From Rikenellaceae bacterium (GTDB lineage Bacteria > Bacteroidota > Bacteroidia > Bacteroidales > Rikenellaceae), in contig JAFRZW010000007.1 of NCBI GenBank assembly GCA_017442365.1, forward strand, positions 186,001-250,000: a stretch of 64,000 nt of DNA, given 5' to 3'. The first letter of the stretch is position 1. Each line of letters begins with the position of its first letter. The position numbers and the translations under genes are program-made. The notes under the pieces are model-generated. The model did no database searches. It saw only the letters and a program-made list of their open reading frames with translations, and had not been told where the DNA came from. Below are positions 49,931 to 58,198 of the stretch, one piece after another.

Positions 49931-51082
49931 TTATAACCCCAAAATCTCGCGTGCCAAGGCGCGAGCCTCAGCGTCAGCGAGTGCATAATCATCGAGTGTC
50001 GGTCGAGCAATGAATGTCGCACGCGCCAACGATTGCTCGATCGAGCGCACAATATCCAAGAATCCGATTCGACCCGCAAGGAAAGCTGCCACAGCCACCT
50101 CGTTGGCTCCATTCATCGTGCAGGCTGCCGTACCTCCGCGACGCAAGCAGTCATAAGCCACGTCTAACGCGGGATACTTCACACGATCGACCTCGCGGAA
50201 GGTGAGCTGGGGGTTAGCCAGAAAATCGAAGCGCTCCGTCGGGCGGTTTTTGCGTTCGGGGAACGAGAGTGCATAGCTGATCGGCAGGTGCATATCGGGT
50301 GTGCCGAGCTGCGCCTTGATCGCTCCGTCCTCGAACTCGACCATCGAATGGACGATCGACTGCGGGTGAATCAGCACCGAGATCTGGTCGGCAGGCGTGC
50401 CAAACAACCATCGTGCCTCGATCACCTCGAAACCCTTATTGACCATTGTTGCGCAGTCGATAGTGATCTTTGCACCCATCGACCAATTGGGGTGGCGCAG
50501 TGCCTCAGCGGCGGTCATCGCACCCAAATCCTCGATCGGGGTGTCGCGGAATGCTCCACCACTTGCCGTAAGGATCAATCGACGCACGGGCGATTGCTCG
50601 CCGACCAAACATTGAAATATAGCTGAGTGCTCCGAATCGACGGGCAGAATCGGTGCGCGGTGCTCCGCCGCAAGGCGCATCACCAACTCGCCACCAACCA
50701 CCAACGTCTCTTTGTTTGCAAGGGCGATCTTCTTGCCCTGCTTCACTGCGGCAACGGTCGGCAGCAGACCCGCATAACCGACCAGCGCATTGACCACCAC
50801 ATCGACGTTCGACGCTGCTGCGACCTCCTCCATCGCCTTCGCTCCGGCATAGACCTTCACGTCGGTCGCGGCGAGGGCCTCTTTGAGCGAGGTGTAATAT
50901 TGCTCGTCGCCAATCACCACGCAATCGGAGTCAAACTCAATAGCTTGTGCGGCAAGTTGCTCCCAATTACGGTTTGCAACGAGTGCCGTTATTTCGAATT
51001 GTTCGGGGTTCTCGCGAACGATGTCGAGCGTCTGCACACCGATCGAACCCGTTGAACCTAAGAGTGCTATGCGTTGTTTCAT
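49931..51082 (-). CDS. dxr: 1-deoxy-D-xylulose-5-phosphate reductoisomerase
   Basis: The 383-aa enzyme of the MEP pathway reduces 1-deoxyxylulose 5-phosphate to 2-C-methyl-erythritol 4-phosphate with NADPH. NADPH motif GSTGSIG at 9-15 opens the protein; ALANKETLVVGGELV, LPVDSEHSAIFQCL and TASGGAFRDTP (substrate and metal site) are all present. HPNWSMGAKITIDCATMVNKG is also well conserved. Length fits DXR. Isoprenoid supply feeds undecaprenyl phosphate, which links to the envelope theme of the region. It lies between the degenerate M23 gene (9-bp gap) and rseP. Confidence 0.96.
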   Translation of the reverse strand: MKQRIALLGSTGSIGVQTLDIVRENPEQFEITALVANRNWEQLAAQAIEFDSDCVVIGDEQYYTSLKEALAATDVKVYAGAKAMEEVAAASNVDVVVNALVGYAGLLPTVAAVKQGKKIALANKETLVVGGELVMRLAAEHRAPILPVDSEHSAIFQCLVGEQSPVRRLILTASGGAFRDTPIEDLGAMTAAEALRHPNWSMGAKITIDCATMVNKGFEVIEARWLFGTPADQISVLIHPQSIVHSMVEFEDGAIKAQLGTPDMHLPISYALSFPERKNRPTERFDFLANPQLTFREVDRVKYPALDVAYDCLRRGGTAACTMNGANEVAVAAFLAGRIGFLDIVRSIEQSLARATFIARPTLDDYALADAEARALAREILGL

Positions 51083-51091
51083 AATCGAATG

Positions 51092-51955
51092 TTAGAATAC
51101 GATGTAACTTTCGGGATCGACGGGCTTGCCATCGCTCCAAATCTCAAATTGCAGCAACTGCGGAGTGTTGCCTTCGTCTGTTGCGTCGGCATTGTAGCCT
51201 ACGATCTGTCCCGCTTTGAGTTTCTGTCCCACCTCGACCAGCGATTGGGTCATATTTCGATAGATCGAGAGCAGACCGCCTGCGTGTTGCACCTCGACCA
51301 GATAACCATCGTCGGGCGACCACGTTGTGAGGATCACCGTGCCCTCGCCAATCGCCACTACCTGCGTGTCGGCTGTCGAGGCAATGCTGACACCCATCGA
51401 GCCCGAACGGGGGCTGAACTGATTGACGATCACACCACCTGCCAAAGGCGATACCAACTCCATCGACTCGCGCACGCTGCGACGGCTCGACGCCTGATTT
51501 GCAATCGAATAGTCGCCATCGCCCTCGATCTGCGCACGGAGTATCGAATCCTCGACCGAAGGCATCACGATCGACTTGTCGGTCGTGGTTTGGTTCTGGT
51601 CGGTGAGAGTTCTCATCACGGGAGTCTTGCCCTCCATAATCAGGGCGATATTGTCGCTATAAACCTTCATCTGGCTCAGCTGACGCTCCATTGAGTCGAG
51701 TCGCACGATATTTTCGAGCAGAATTGTTCGGGTGCGGTTACCTTGATAACCGGGCAGAAATTCGAGCAGTGGGGTATATGCCACCGACGAGAGAATGACG
51801 ATAAACAGCACCAGCGCCAATGCCAAAATACCCGCCACGATACTTAGTGGCGAGATGTACATATACCACATCTCGCGGTTATCTCGTTCGTCGCGCAACG
51901 AAAGGCGATGTTTGCGCCAGAGGTTTGCGATTTTATCTTTCCAATTTGCTTTCAT
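51092..51955 (-). CDS. Membrane-anchored M23/LytM-like protein with degenerate active site
   Basis: The 287-aa protein has a short cytoplasmic start, one transmembrane helix (about 36-60), a helical linker (about 75-125, with ENIVRLDSMERQLSQMK) and a C-terminal M23/LytM fold (about 168-287). In the active enzyme the motifs are HxxxD and HxH. Here the equivalents read SMGVSIAS (no His or Asp) and LLQFEIW (no His). The Gly-rich lysostaphin-like fold is otherwise kept (SIYRNMTQSLVEVGQKLKAG). It is therefore probably not a peptidase but a scaffold or activator, as EnvC/NlpD-type LytM proteins are for amidases. It is first in the operon with dxr and rseP. Confidence 0.85.
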   Translation of the reverse strand: MKANWKDKIANLWRKHRLSLRDERDNREMWYMYISPLSIVAGILALALVLFIVILSSVAYTPLLEFLPGYQGNRTRTILLENIVRLDSMERQLSQMKVYSDNIALIMEGKTPVMRTLTDQNQTTTDKSIVMPSVEDSILRAQIEGDGDYSIANQASSRRSVRESMELVSPLAGGVIVNQFSPRSGSMGVSIASTADTQVVAIGEGTVILTTWSPDDGYLVEVQHAGGLLSIYRNMTQSLVEVGQKLKAGQIVGYNADATDEGNTPQLLQFEIWSDGKPVDPESYIVF

Positions 51956-51982
51956 ATCTACATATATAGTTTTTCGAATCTA

Positions 51983-51990
51983 CAAAGATA
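51983..51990 (-). promoter_or_regulatory. Candidate -7 element of the M23-dxr-rseP operon
   Basis: The complement of 51983-51990 reads TATCTTTG, a match to TAnnTTTG, 28 bp before the start. Confidence 0.6.
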
Positions 51991-52066
51991 GCTATTTTGT
52001 TCATACGTGCATCACGCGCGCGCCTAATTTTTGTCGCTTAATCTTGTCTATAACGGAAAAACCACA

Positions 52067-52074
52067 TATATTTG
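52067..52074 (+). promoter_or_regulatory. Candidate -7 element of the GalM-like gene
   Basis: TATATTTG lies 24 bp before the GTG start at 52098, giving a short leader in which GAAAAGAAAAC precedes the start. Confidence 0.6.
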
Positions 52075-52097
52075 TTGTGTATAAACGAAAAGAAAAC

Positions 52098-53141
52098 GTG
52101 GAAATCGAACAGAATCTTTGGGGTTTCTCGCCCGAGGGCGAAGGAGGCCTGCTCTATACGATGCGCAATGCGTCGGGTGGCGAGGTGCTGCTGACCAATG
52201 CGGGCGCGGCACTCGTGGGTGTGCGTCTGCCGAATGGCGATGGCTCGCTGTGTAATGTGGTGGCGGGATATGATTCATTTGCCGAGTATGTTGATGATAC
52301 GGTCGGAATGGGCAAGATTATCGGTCGCACGAGTGGTGTGATCTCGCGCGGTCGCTTGGTCATTGGCGAGCAGACATCGCGTCTGGCGGTAAACCGACCT
52401 CCCCATCACGCTGACGGCGGTCGCAAGGGCTTCGGAGCACGTATGTGGGAGGCTCGTACCGAGGTCAATCGTGTGGTCTTTGCTTTGGAGAGCGTGGCGG
52501 ACGATGAGGGTTATCCGTCGGGTCTGCGTACGGAGGTAATATACGATTGGGACGACGATAACTGCTTGGAAATTACCGTTGTGGCTCAGGCCGATGGCGC
52601 AACGCCAATCGACATTACGACCGCTCCGATGTTCGATCTTTCGGGTGAATTTACACCCACGTCGATTGCGCGCCACCGCTTGCAGGTCAATGCGTCGCGC
52701 TACGTGGCAATGCGTGGCGACAATGTCCCTACGGGTGAGCTGCCGACGGTCGAGGCAACCGATCTCGATTTCCGTTCGGAGCGCGAGGTGGGCGATCTGG
52801 ATACCTTCGACGGGCTGATTGGCGAGCGCGGAGGATTGGACCATTGGTTGGCGATTGATGGTTGGCAGCGCTCGATCTTGGCACACGTGGCGACCTTGAC
52901 CGATCCGCAGTCGGGACGCAAGATGAATGTCTATTCGTCGCAACCGTCGTTGCATCTTTATTCGGCCAATGCGATGAGTGGCAGTGGAGCGCAACGCGAT
53001 GGACGCGAGTATGAGGATCATTCGGCGCTGGCTCTGCACTGTATGGCTCTGCCCGACGCGGTCAATCGTGCGGAGTTCCCCTCGATTGTTATAGAGGCGG
53101 GCGAGTTGTATGTTCAGAAAACGGTTTATGAATTTCTCTAA
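52098..53141 (+). CDS. galM: Aldose 1-epimerase (GalM)-like protein
   Basis: The start is GTG at 52098 (protein beginning M-EIEQNLWGFSPEG), giving 347 aa; a long open extension upstream runs through the divergent gene's promoter and is rejected. The fold is galactose mutarotase-like: GRTSGVISRG, RPPHHADGGRKGF (H103/H104 at the first catalytic His area), HRLQVNASRYVAMRGDNVPTG and a final FPSIVIEAGELYVQKTVYEF that keeps the catalytic Glu. At the second site, where the family has NHxYFNL, this protein has TAPMFDLSG, so one catalytic His is missing. Mutarotation activity may be reduced or the substrate different. The YfcE-like gene follows after 17 bp. Confidence 0.82.
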   Translation: MEIEQNLWGFSPEGEGGLLYTMRNASGGEVLLTNAGAALVGVRLPNGDGSLCNVVAGYDSFAEYVDDTVGMGKIIGRTSGVISRGRLVIGEQTSRLAVNRPPHHADGGRKGFGARMWEARTEVNRVVFALESVADDEGYPSGLRTEVIYDWDDDNCLEITVVAQADGATPIDITTAPMFDLSGEFTPTSIARHRLQVNASRYVAMRGDNVPTGELPTVEATDLDFRSEREVGDLDTFDGLIGERGGLDHWLAIDGWQRSILAHVATLTDPQSGRKMNVYSSQPSLHLYSANAMSGSGAQRDGREYEDHSALALHCMALPDAVNRAEFPSIVIEAGELYVQKTVYEFL

Positions 53142-53158
53142 ACGCTAACTTCCGAATA

Positions 53159-53650
53159 ATGAAACGCATAGGGCTGATCTCGGATACTCACGGCACGTTC
53201 GACGCGACACTGCGCGAGTTCTTGCGCGATGTCGATGAGGTGTGGCACGTGGGCGATATCGGCTCATTGGCGCTGGCCGATGAGATTGCGGCGTTCAAAC
53301 CTTTGCGCGCTGTCTATGGCAATATTGACGGGTGGGACGTGCGCCGCGTCTATCCCGAAGTGGCGGTATTCGAAGTTGAGGGTTTTCGGGTGCTGATGAC
53401 CCACATTGGCGGCTATCCCGACCATTACGACCGTCGTGCGCTGGCACATATCTATCAAGTGCGTCCGACGATTTTTGTGGCGGGCCATTCTCATATTTTG
53501 AAGGTGATCTACGACAAGCGTTTCTCGATGTTGCACCTCAATTCTGGGGCGGCGGGACGCTATGGTTTTCATAAGGTTCGCACGGCTCTGCGCTTTACGC
53601 TCGACGGTGGCGAAATCCGTGATATGGAGATTGGCGAGTGGCCTCGCTAA
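53159..53650 (+). CDS. Metallophosphoesterase, YfcE/MJ0936 family
   Basis: The 163-aa phosphodiesterase has all expected metal ligands: SDTH (D9, H11), GDI (D33), GNID (N55), THIGG (H82) and GHSH (H110, H112). Small proteins of this family cleave phosphodiester substrates in vitro and need Mn2+; the natural substrate is mostly unknown. It is 17 bp after the GalM-like gene on the same strand and may be co-transcribed. There is no signal peptide, so it is cytosolic. Nothing unusual was seen in the reading frame. Confidence 0.92.
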   Translation: MKRIGLISDTHGTFDATLREFLRDVDEVWHVGDIGSLALADEIAAFKPLRAVYGNIDGWDVRRVYPEVAVFEVEGFRVLMTHIGGYPDHYDRRALAHIYQVRPTIFVAGHSHILKVIYDKRFSMLHLNSGAAGRYGFHKVRTALRFTLDGGEIRDMEIGEWPR

Positions 53651-53733
53651 AATTACAATACAATATTTGTACTGCCTTGTGCGTTATATGTGCGCCAAAC
53701 CGATTGGCGTAACATTAAACCTTTTTAGACAGT

Positions 53734-54204
53734 ATGAATTTCAGACCTACTTCTACTCTGGGATCCATTATTGCCAGAGCAGCCTTCAAGGCTGAGCGAA
53801 ACGACAATGCTAACCATTTGATTGATCGACTCTTGTTGCTTGCGCTCGACGAGCCGCACAGCCACGCCACACGCCTCGTGCAAATGCTTGCGGGCGAACA
53901 TAATGTGGCGCAACTACGCTCCCAAATCGAGGACGAATTGTACGACGAAGAGCCAATCGACCGAACAGAGCGAGCGAGCACGCGCAGTGCCTTCTTTTCG
54001 AAAATTTACGATTGCCTTGCCTCGGCTGCGGTTGTGGGTGAGTCGAGTAATACGGGGCATCTTCTGTTGCTTGTGGCAGCCGATCCGACATCGGTTGCGG
54101 GCGGGATTTTGCGTCGCCATCACATCGACTACGACCGCGTGCTCGATGCGATGGGAGTGCTCGCGGTCGATGAAGATCGCTATCTCGATTTGCGACTGCG
54201 ATAA
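53734..54204 (+). CDS. Stand-alone Clp N-terminal-domain-like protein
   Basis: The 156-aa protein has no ATPase module. It consists of two helical repeats resembling the paired repeats of the ClpA/ClpC/ClpB N-domain: first about 9-70 (NANHLIDRLLLLALDEPHSH), second about 84-143 (TGHLLLLVAADPTSVAGGIL and RRHHIDYDRVLDAMGVL). The pattern HLLLxLxxDPxSxAxxIL is the family mark. Total length equals one N-domain. Isolated N-domains, such as mycobacterial ClpC2, act as decoys or adaptors for the full-length Clp ATPase. It follows the YfcE-like gene by 83 bp. The assignment rests on motif similarity; fold confirmation would be needed. Confidence 0.65.
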   Translation: MNFRPTSTLGSIIARAAFKAERNDNANHLIDRLLLLALDEPHSHATRLVQMLAGEHNVAQLRSQIEDELYDEEPIDRTERASTRSAFFSKIYDCLASAAVVGESSNTGHLLLLVAADPTSVAGGILRRHHIDYDRVLDAMGVLAVDEDRYLDLRLR

Positions 54205-54207
54205 ATG

Positions 54208-54396
54208 CAATTCACAATTCACAATTCACAATTCACAAACCTCTTTAAGGCGTCTATCAAATTCTCATCATTGTCGGGTGGGGGGCTCGGCCAAAGGCCG
54301 ACCCGACAATGATGACACGCCAAAGGCGTGGGCTGCTGCATATTTCTACGTGGTCTAAGATCCCAATTCTGAATCTTGAATCTTGAATTTTGAATC
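54208..54396. repeat. Composite intergenic repeat: ATTCACA heptads, module A with hairpin, GAATNNT heptads
   Basis: This element fills most of the 318-bp gap before asnS; beyond it only an AT-rich stretch with a weak promoter-like GATATTTG (54458-54465 area) is seen. The array (ATTCACA)4 at 54209-54237 starts 5 bp after the Clp-N-like stop. Module A is a 15-bp inverted repeat, 54265-54279 with 54301-54315, around CTCGGCCAAAGGCCG. It is followed directly by CACGCC-AAA-GGCGTG (54316-54330). GAATNNT heptads occupy 54369-54396. Confidence 0.9.
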
Positions 54397-54522
54397 CTCA
54401 TCTCCTCGCGCGCGAAAAAATATTGTGTAATATAGCGATGATTCGGAAAATTTTGACGATATTTGCAGTTCGATCATACTCGAAATAGATAACAACAAAA
54501 ATATAAAATAACGAAACTCACT

Positions 54523-55917
54523 ATGTTAAGCGGAGGAAGAACCAAAATTGCGGATTTGCTCAAATCCGTCGAGCGCGACATCGATGTCGTTGCAAAAGGC
54601 TGGGTGCGCACCAAGCGCGGTAACAAAAACGTCGCATTTATCGCTCTGAACGATGGCTCGTGTGTGGCTAATATTCAGATCGTTGCCGATGTGGCTAAGT
54701 TCGACGAGCAACTGTTGAAGGATATCACTACGGGCGCTTGCTTGCGTGTTGCAGGTCGTCTGGTTGAGTCGGTTGGCTCGGGTCAGCCCGTCGAGATTCA
54801 GGCTTCGGAGATCGAGATCTACGGCAAGGCCGATTCGACTTACCCCTTGCAGAAGAAGGGCCACTCGCTCGAATTTTTGCGCGAGATCGCCTATCTGCGT
54901 CCCCGCACCAATACCTTCGGTGCAATTCTGCGTATCCGCCACGCAATGGCTTACGCAATCCATAAGTATTTCAATGACAGAGGTTTCTACTATCTGCATA
55001 CGCCGCTGATCACCGGCTCGGACTGCGAGGGTGCAGGCGCAATGTTCAACGTTACGACCCTCGATCTGAACAATGTTCCTAAGAACGAGGAGGGCAAGGT
55101 TGATTACACGCAGGACTTCTTTGGTAAGCCTTGCAACCTGACCGTTTCGGGTCAGTTGGAGGGCGAGTTAGGCGCGCTGTCGATGGGTCAGATCTATACC
55201 TTCGGTCCCACGTTCCGCGCTGAGAACTCGAACACTCCGCGCCACTTGGCTGAGTTCTGGATGATCGAGCCTGAGGTTGCGTTCTACGACTTGGAGGACA
55301 ATATGGAGTTCGCCGAGGATTTCTTGAAGTATCTGATTCGCTATGCGTTGGAGAACTGCAAGGAGGACTTGGAGTTTATGAACAAGATGTGGGACAACGA
55401 GTTGTTGGAGCGTCTGAACTTCGTTGTCGAGAACGACTTCAAGCGTCTGGACTACACCGAGGGTATCGAGATTTTGAAGGCGAGCGGTCAGAAGTTCGAG
55501 TTCCCCGTTGAGTGGGGTTGCGACTTGCAGAGCGAGCACGAGCGTTACTTGGTTGAGAAGCACTTCAAGCGCCCTGTGATTCTGATCAACTATCCGAAGG
55601 AGATCAAGGCATTCTATATGAAGCAGAACGAGGACGGTCGCACGGTACGCGCAATGGACGTTCTGTTCCCGAAAATCGGCGAGATTATCGGTGGTTCGGA
55701 GCGTGAGGCCGATTATGGCAAACTTCGTGCAAGAATCGAGGAGCTTGGTATGAACGAGAAGGACGTATGGTGGTATCTCGATACACGTCGTTGGGGTTCG
55801 GCACCTCACAGTGGCTTTGGTTTGGGTTTCGAGCGACTGCTGTTGTTCGTAACGGGTATGGCCAATATCCGCGACGTGATTCCCTTCCCGCGCACGCCGA
55901 AGAACGCAGAGTTCTAA
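54523..55917 (+). CDS. asnS: Asparaginyl-tRNA synthetase
   Basis: The 464-aa class IIb enzyme charges tRNA-Asn with asparagine. An N-terminal OB-fold anticodon-binding domain (about 15-115, [20 protein letters not shown]) leads to the catalytic domain with class II motif 2 ([20 protein letters not shown]) and motif 3 ([15 protein letters not shown]). The length and the sequence of motif 2 favour AsnRS over AspRS (which would have the AspRS insertion). The ATG at 54523 is preceded by an A-rich leader. A hairpin follows the stop. Confidence 0.97.
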   Translation: MLSGGRTKIADLLKSVERDIDVVAKGWVRTKRGNKNVAFIALNDGSCVANIQIVADVAKFDEQLLKDITTGACLRVAGRLVESVGSGQPVEIQASEIEIYGKADSTYPLQKKGHSLEFLREIAYLRPRTNTFGAILRIRHAMAYAIHKYFNDRGFYYLHTPLITGSDCEGAGAMFNVTTLDLNNVPKNEEGKVDYTQDFFGKPCNLTVSGQLEGELGALSMGQIYTFGPTFRAENSNTPRHLAEFWMIEPEVAFYDLEDNMEFAEDFLKYLIRYALENCKEDLEFMNKMWDNELLERLNFVVENDFKRLDYTEGIEILKASGQKFEFPVEWGCDLQSEHERYLVEKHFKRPVILINYPKEIKAFYMKQNEDGRTVRAMDVLFPKIGEIIGGSEREADYGKLRARIEELGMNEKDVWWYLDTRRWGSAPHSGFGLGFERLLLFVTGMANIRDVIPFPRTPKNAEF

Positions 55918-55940
55918 TCGAACGAGCGAATTGAACGAAC

Positions 55941-55976
55941 GATTGTGCGCTGCGCGTAAAGGCGTGGCGCACAATC
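55941..55976 (+). terminator. Hairpin after asnS
   Basis: GATTGTGCGC (55941-55950) pairs perfectly with GCGCACAATC (55967-55976). The loop is 16 nt and no T-run follows, so termination is possible but not assured. Confidence 0.55.
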
Positions 55977-56058
55977 TATTCTACTGAACCGAAATCGAAA
56001 GCGAAGAGACCCAGTAACTAATTGGTTGTAAAATTATTTAGAAACAAGGTCTTACACT

Positions 56059-57483
56059 ATGTCAAACATCAATCAACGTCAGGTTCAAACCCTGCAACAG
56101 AAACTTTCGCCGCAGCAGATCCAGATGATCAAACTCTTGGAGTTGCCGACGGCGCAGCTCGACTCGCGCATTAAGGAGGAGATCGAGTCGAACATAGTTC
56201 TCGAAGAGCAGGAGCCTGAGCAGAACGATGACGAGCAGCCTGCACGTATTTCGGTCGAGGAGTATCTGAAAGAGGACGACACTCCTTCGTACAAGGCTCA
56301 CATCAACAACCGCTCGAAGGACGACAAGCAGCGTCCGGTATATATCACGGGCGGGCGATCGTTGCAGGAGTCGCTCATCGAGCAGTTGGGATTCCGCAAC
56401 CTCACTCAGCGCGAAATGACGCTGGCACGCTACCTTGTGGGTAGTCTGGACGAGGACGGATACCTGCGTCGTGATATGGAGGCCATTAGCGATGATCTGG
56501 CATTTACGGTGGGCATTGAGGCCTCGACCGAGGAGTTGGAGCGACTGCTTATGGTGATTCAGGACTTGGAGCCTGCGGGTATCGGAGCACGTTCGTTGCA
56601 GGAGTGTTTGTTGCTGCAAATGAATCAGTTGCCGATGACGTCGCGTGCGCGTCGAACGGCACGTAAGATTTTGGCGGATCACTTCGAAGAGTTTGTGAAG
56701 AAACATTACGAGCGTCTGATCAGCCGTATGCGCATTACCGAGGAGGAGTTTCGTGAGGCTGCGGCCGAGATTCGTCGTCTGTCGCCTCGCCCGGGGGGCA
56801 GTTTCAGCGAGGGTACGGGCGATGCAGCGCCATATATCATTCCCGATTTTTTGTTGGATTACCAGAATGGCAAGTTCGACCTGCAATTCAACTCGTACAA
56901 TGTGCCTGAGTTGAGGGTTAATCGTCGTTACGTTGAGATGATGCGCGAGATGGCGTCGCCCGATGGTACGGTGAGCGAGGAGAATCGTGAGGCGGTGCAG
57001 TTTGTCAAGAGCAAGATCGACTCGGCCAAGTGGTTCATTTCGGCCATCAAGCAGCGCCACGATACGTTGATGCACACGATGCGTGAGATTTTGGATTACC
57101 AGCAGGAGTATTTCAAAGATGGTGATAAGAGCCGTCTTCGCCCGATGATTCTCAAAGATATAGCCGACCGTACGGGGTTGGACGTTTCGACCATCTCGCG
57201 TGTGGTGAATAGCAAATATGTTCAGACTCACTTTGGGGTTTTGTCGCTCAAATCGTTGTTTTCGGAGGCTATGCAGACCGAGAGTGGCGAGGAGGTTTCG
57301 AGCCACGAGATCAAGCAGATTTTGCAGGATTGCATAGCCGAGGAGGATAAGCGCCACCCGCTGACCGACGAGGTGCTGATGGATATACTGAACGCTAAGG
57401 GCTATCGTATTGCGCGACGCACGGTGGCCAAGTATCGCGAGATGTTGGAGATACCCGTTGCACGTCTGCGCAAACAGATTTAA
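56059..57483 (+). CDS. rpoN: RNA polymerase sigma-54 factor
   Basis: The 474-aa sigma factor starts MSNINQRQVQTLQQKLSPQQ, the Gln/Leu-rich region I that interacts with enhancer-binding activators. The acidic region II (about 55-80) is followed by the core-binding part, the helix-turn-helix DVSTISRVVNSKYVQTHFGV and, at 452-461, the RpoN box ARRTVAKYRE that reads the -24 element. All domains are present. It lies 8 bp before the PAP2-like gene; no activator gene of the NtrC type is nearby. Nothing indicates degeneration. Confidence 0.97.
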   Translation: MSNINQRQVQTLQQKLSPQQIQMIKLLELPTAQLDSRIKEEIESNIVLEEQEPEQNDDEQPARISVEEYLKEDDTPSYKAHINNRSKDDKQRPVYITGGRSLQESLIEQLGFRNLTQREMTLARYLVGSLDEDGYLRRDMEAISDDLAFTVGIEASTEELERLLMVIQDLEPAGIGARSLQECLLLQMNQLPMTSRARRTARKILADHFEEFVKKHYERLISRMRITEEEFREAAAEIRRLSPRPGGSFSEGTGDAAPYIIPDFLLDYQNGKFDLQFNSYNVPELRVNRRYVEMMREMASPDGTVSEENREAVQFVKSKIDSAKWFISAIKQRHDTLMHTMREILDYQQEYFKDGDKSRLRPMILKDIADRTGLDVSTISRVVNSKYVQTHFGVLSLKSLFSEAMQTESGEEVSSHEIKQILQDCIAEEDKRHPLTDEVLMDILNAKGYRIARRTVAKYREMLEIPVARLRKQI

Positions 57484-57491
57484 TACAAAAG

Positions 57492-58172
57492 ATGACCGAG
57501 GAGAATCAAATAGAGATCGAATCGACACAACCTGAGGAGCCGTCGATCGCACACGACTCGTCGTGGCAGACCCGTCTGTCGCGCGCCCTGTCGTGGCTGT
57601 TGCACCCGTTTGTGGTCCCGCTGTATGTGCTTGGTTTTATGCTGCTTACCGATGGTTTTCTGTCGCGTCTGCCTGCGTCGATCAAGAGCTACTTGGCGTG
57701 GATCGTGGTGCTCTATGCAGCCATTGTGCCGATGTTGTCGATCGCTTTTATGCGCGGATTGGGACTGATCAAGAATTTGGGACTTCACTCGCAGCGTTCG
57801 CGCTTGCTGCCGTTGTTGGTGGGTGCAATCAGCTATGTGCTGTGTGCCATTACACTCTCGGACGTGGCGGTGGCGACGATTATTCGCAAATTTGTTTTGG
57901 CGGCAGCCTGCTGTGAGGTGTTGGCGCTCATCGTAACGCCGTTCTGGAAGATAAGCCTGCATTTGATCTGTATGGGAGGTGTTACGGCGGTATTCACGCT
58001 GCTCAGTGTGGCGGGCGGAGGACAACACTTTTGGGCATTGGTTGCGACCATTCTGCTGTCGGGTGCATTGGCGTCGGCACGTCTGCATCTTGGGGCGCAT
58101 AACCCGTCGCAGATTGCTGTGGGCTATTTCGGTGGTCTGGTGGTAGCGATGTTGGCGATGATATATTTATAA
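57492..58172 (+). CDS. PAP2-superfamily-like membrane protein lacking the catalytic Asp
   Basis: The 226-aa protein starts 8 bp after rpoN. It has an N-terminal cytosolic segment (1-35) and about six transmembrane helices. The C-terminal motif ARLHLGAHNPSQIAVGYFGG (196-215) corresponds to the third motif of PAP2 phosphatases (SRxxxxxHxxxD), with R197 and H203 kept but Q207 in place of Asp. The KxxxxxxRP and PSGH motifs are also not obvious; WKISLHLICMGG occupies the place of the latter. It is therefore likely to be a non-catalytic or altered member of the superfamily. Function unknown; similar sequences occur in Bacteroidota. Confidence 0.7.
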   Translation: MTEENQIEIESTQPEEPSIAHDSSWQTRLSRALSWLLHPFVVPLYVLGFMLLTDGFLSRLPASIKSYLAWIVVLYAAIVPMLSIAFMRGLGLIKNLGLHSQRSRLLPLLVGAISYVLCAITLSDVAVATIIRKFVLAAACCEVLALIVTPFWKISLHLICMGGVTAVFTLLSVAGGGQHFWALVATILLSGALASARLHLGAHNPSQIAVGYFGGLVVAMLAMIYL

Positions 58173-58198
58173 TTAATAGGTACGCGGACGAAACAACG

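Noticed and set aside
51795..52097. Upstream extension of the GalM-like gene beginning inside the M23 gene
   Set aside because: The extension overlaps the divergent promoter region and the start of the M23 gene; the GTG at 52098 aligns with the family and follows a -7 element.
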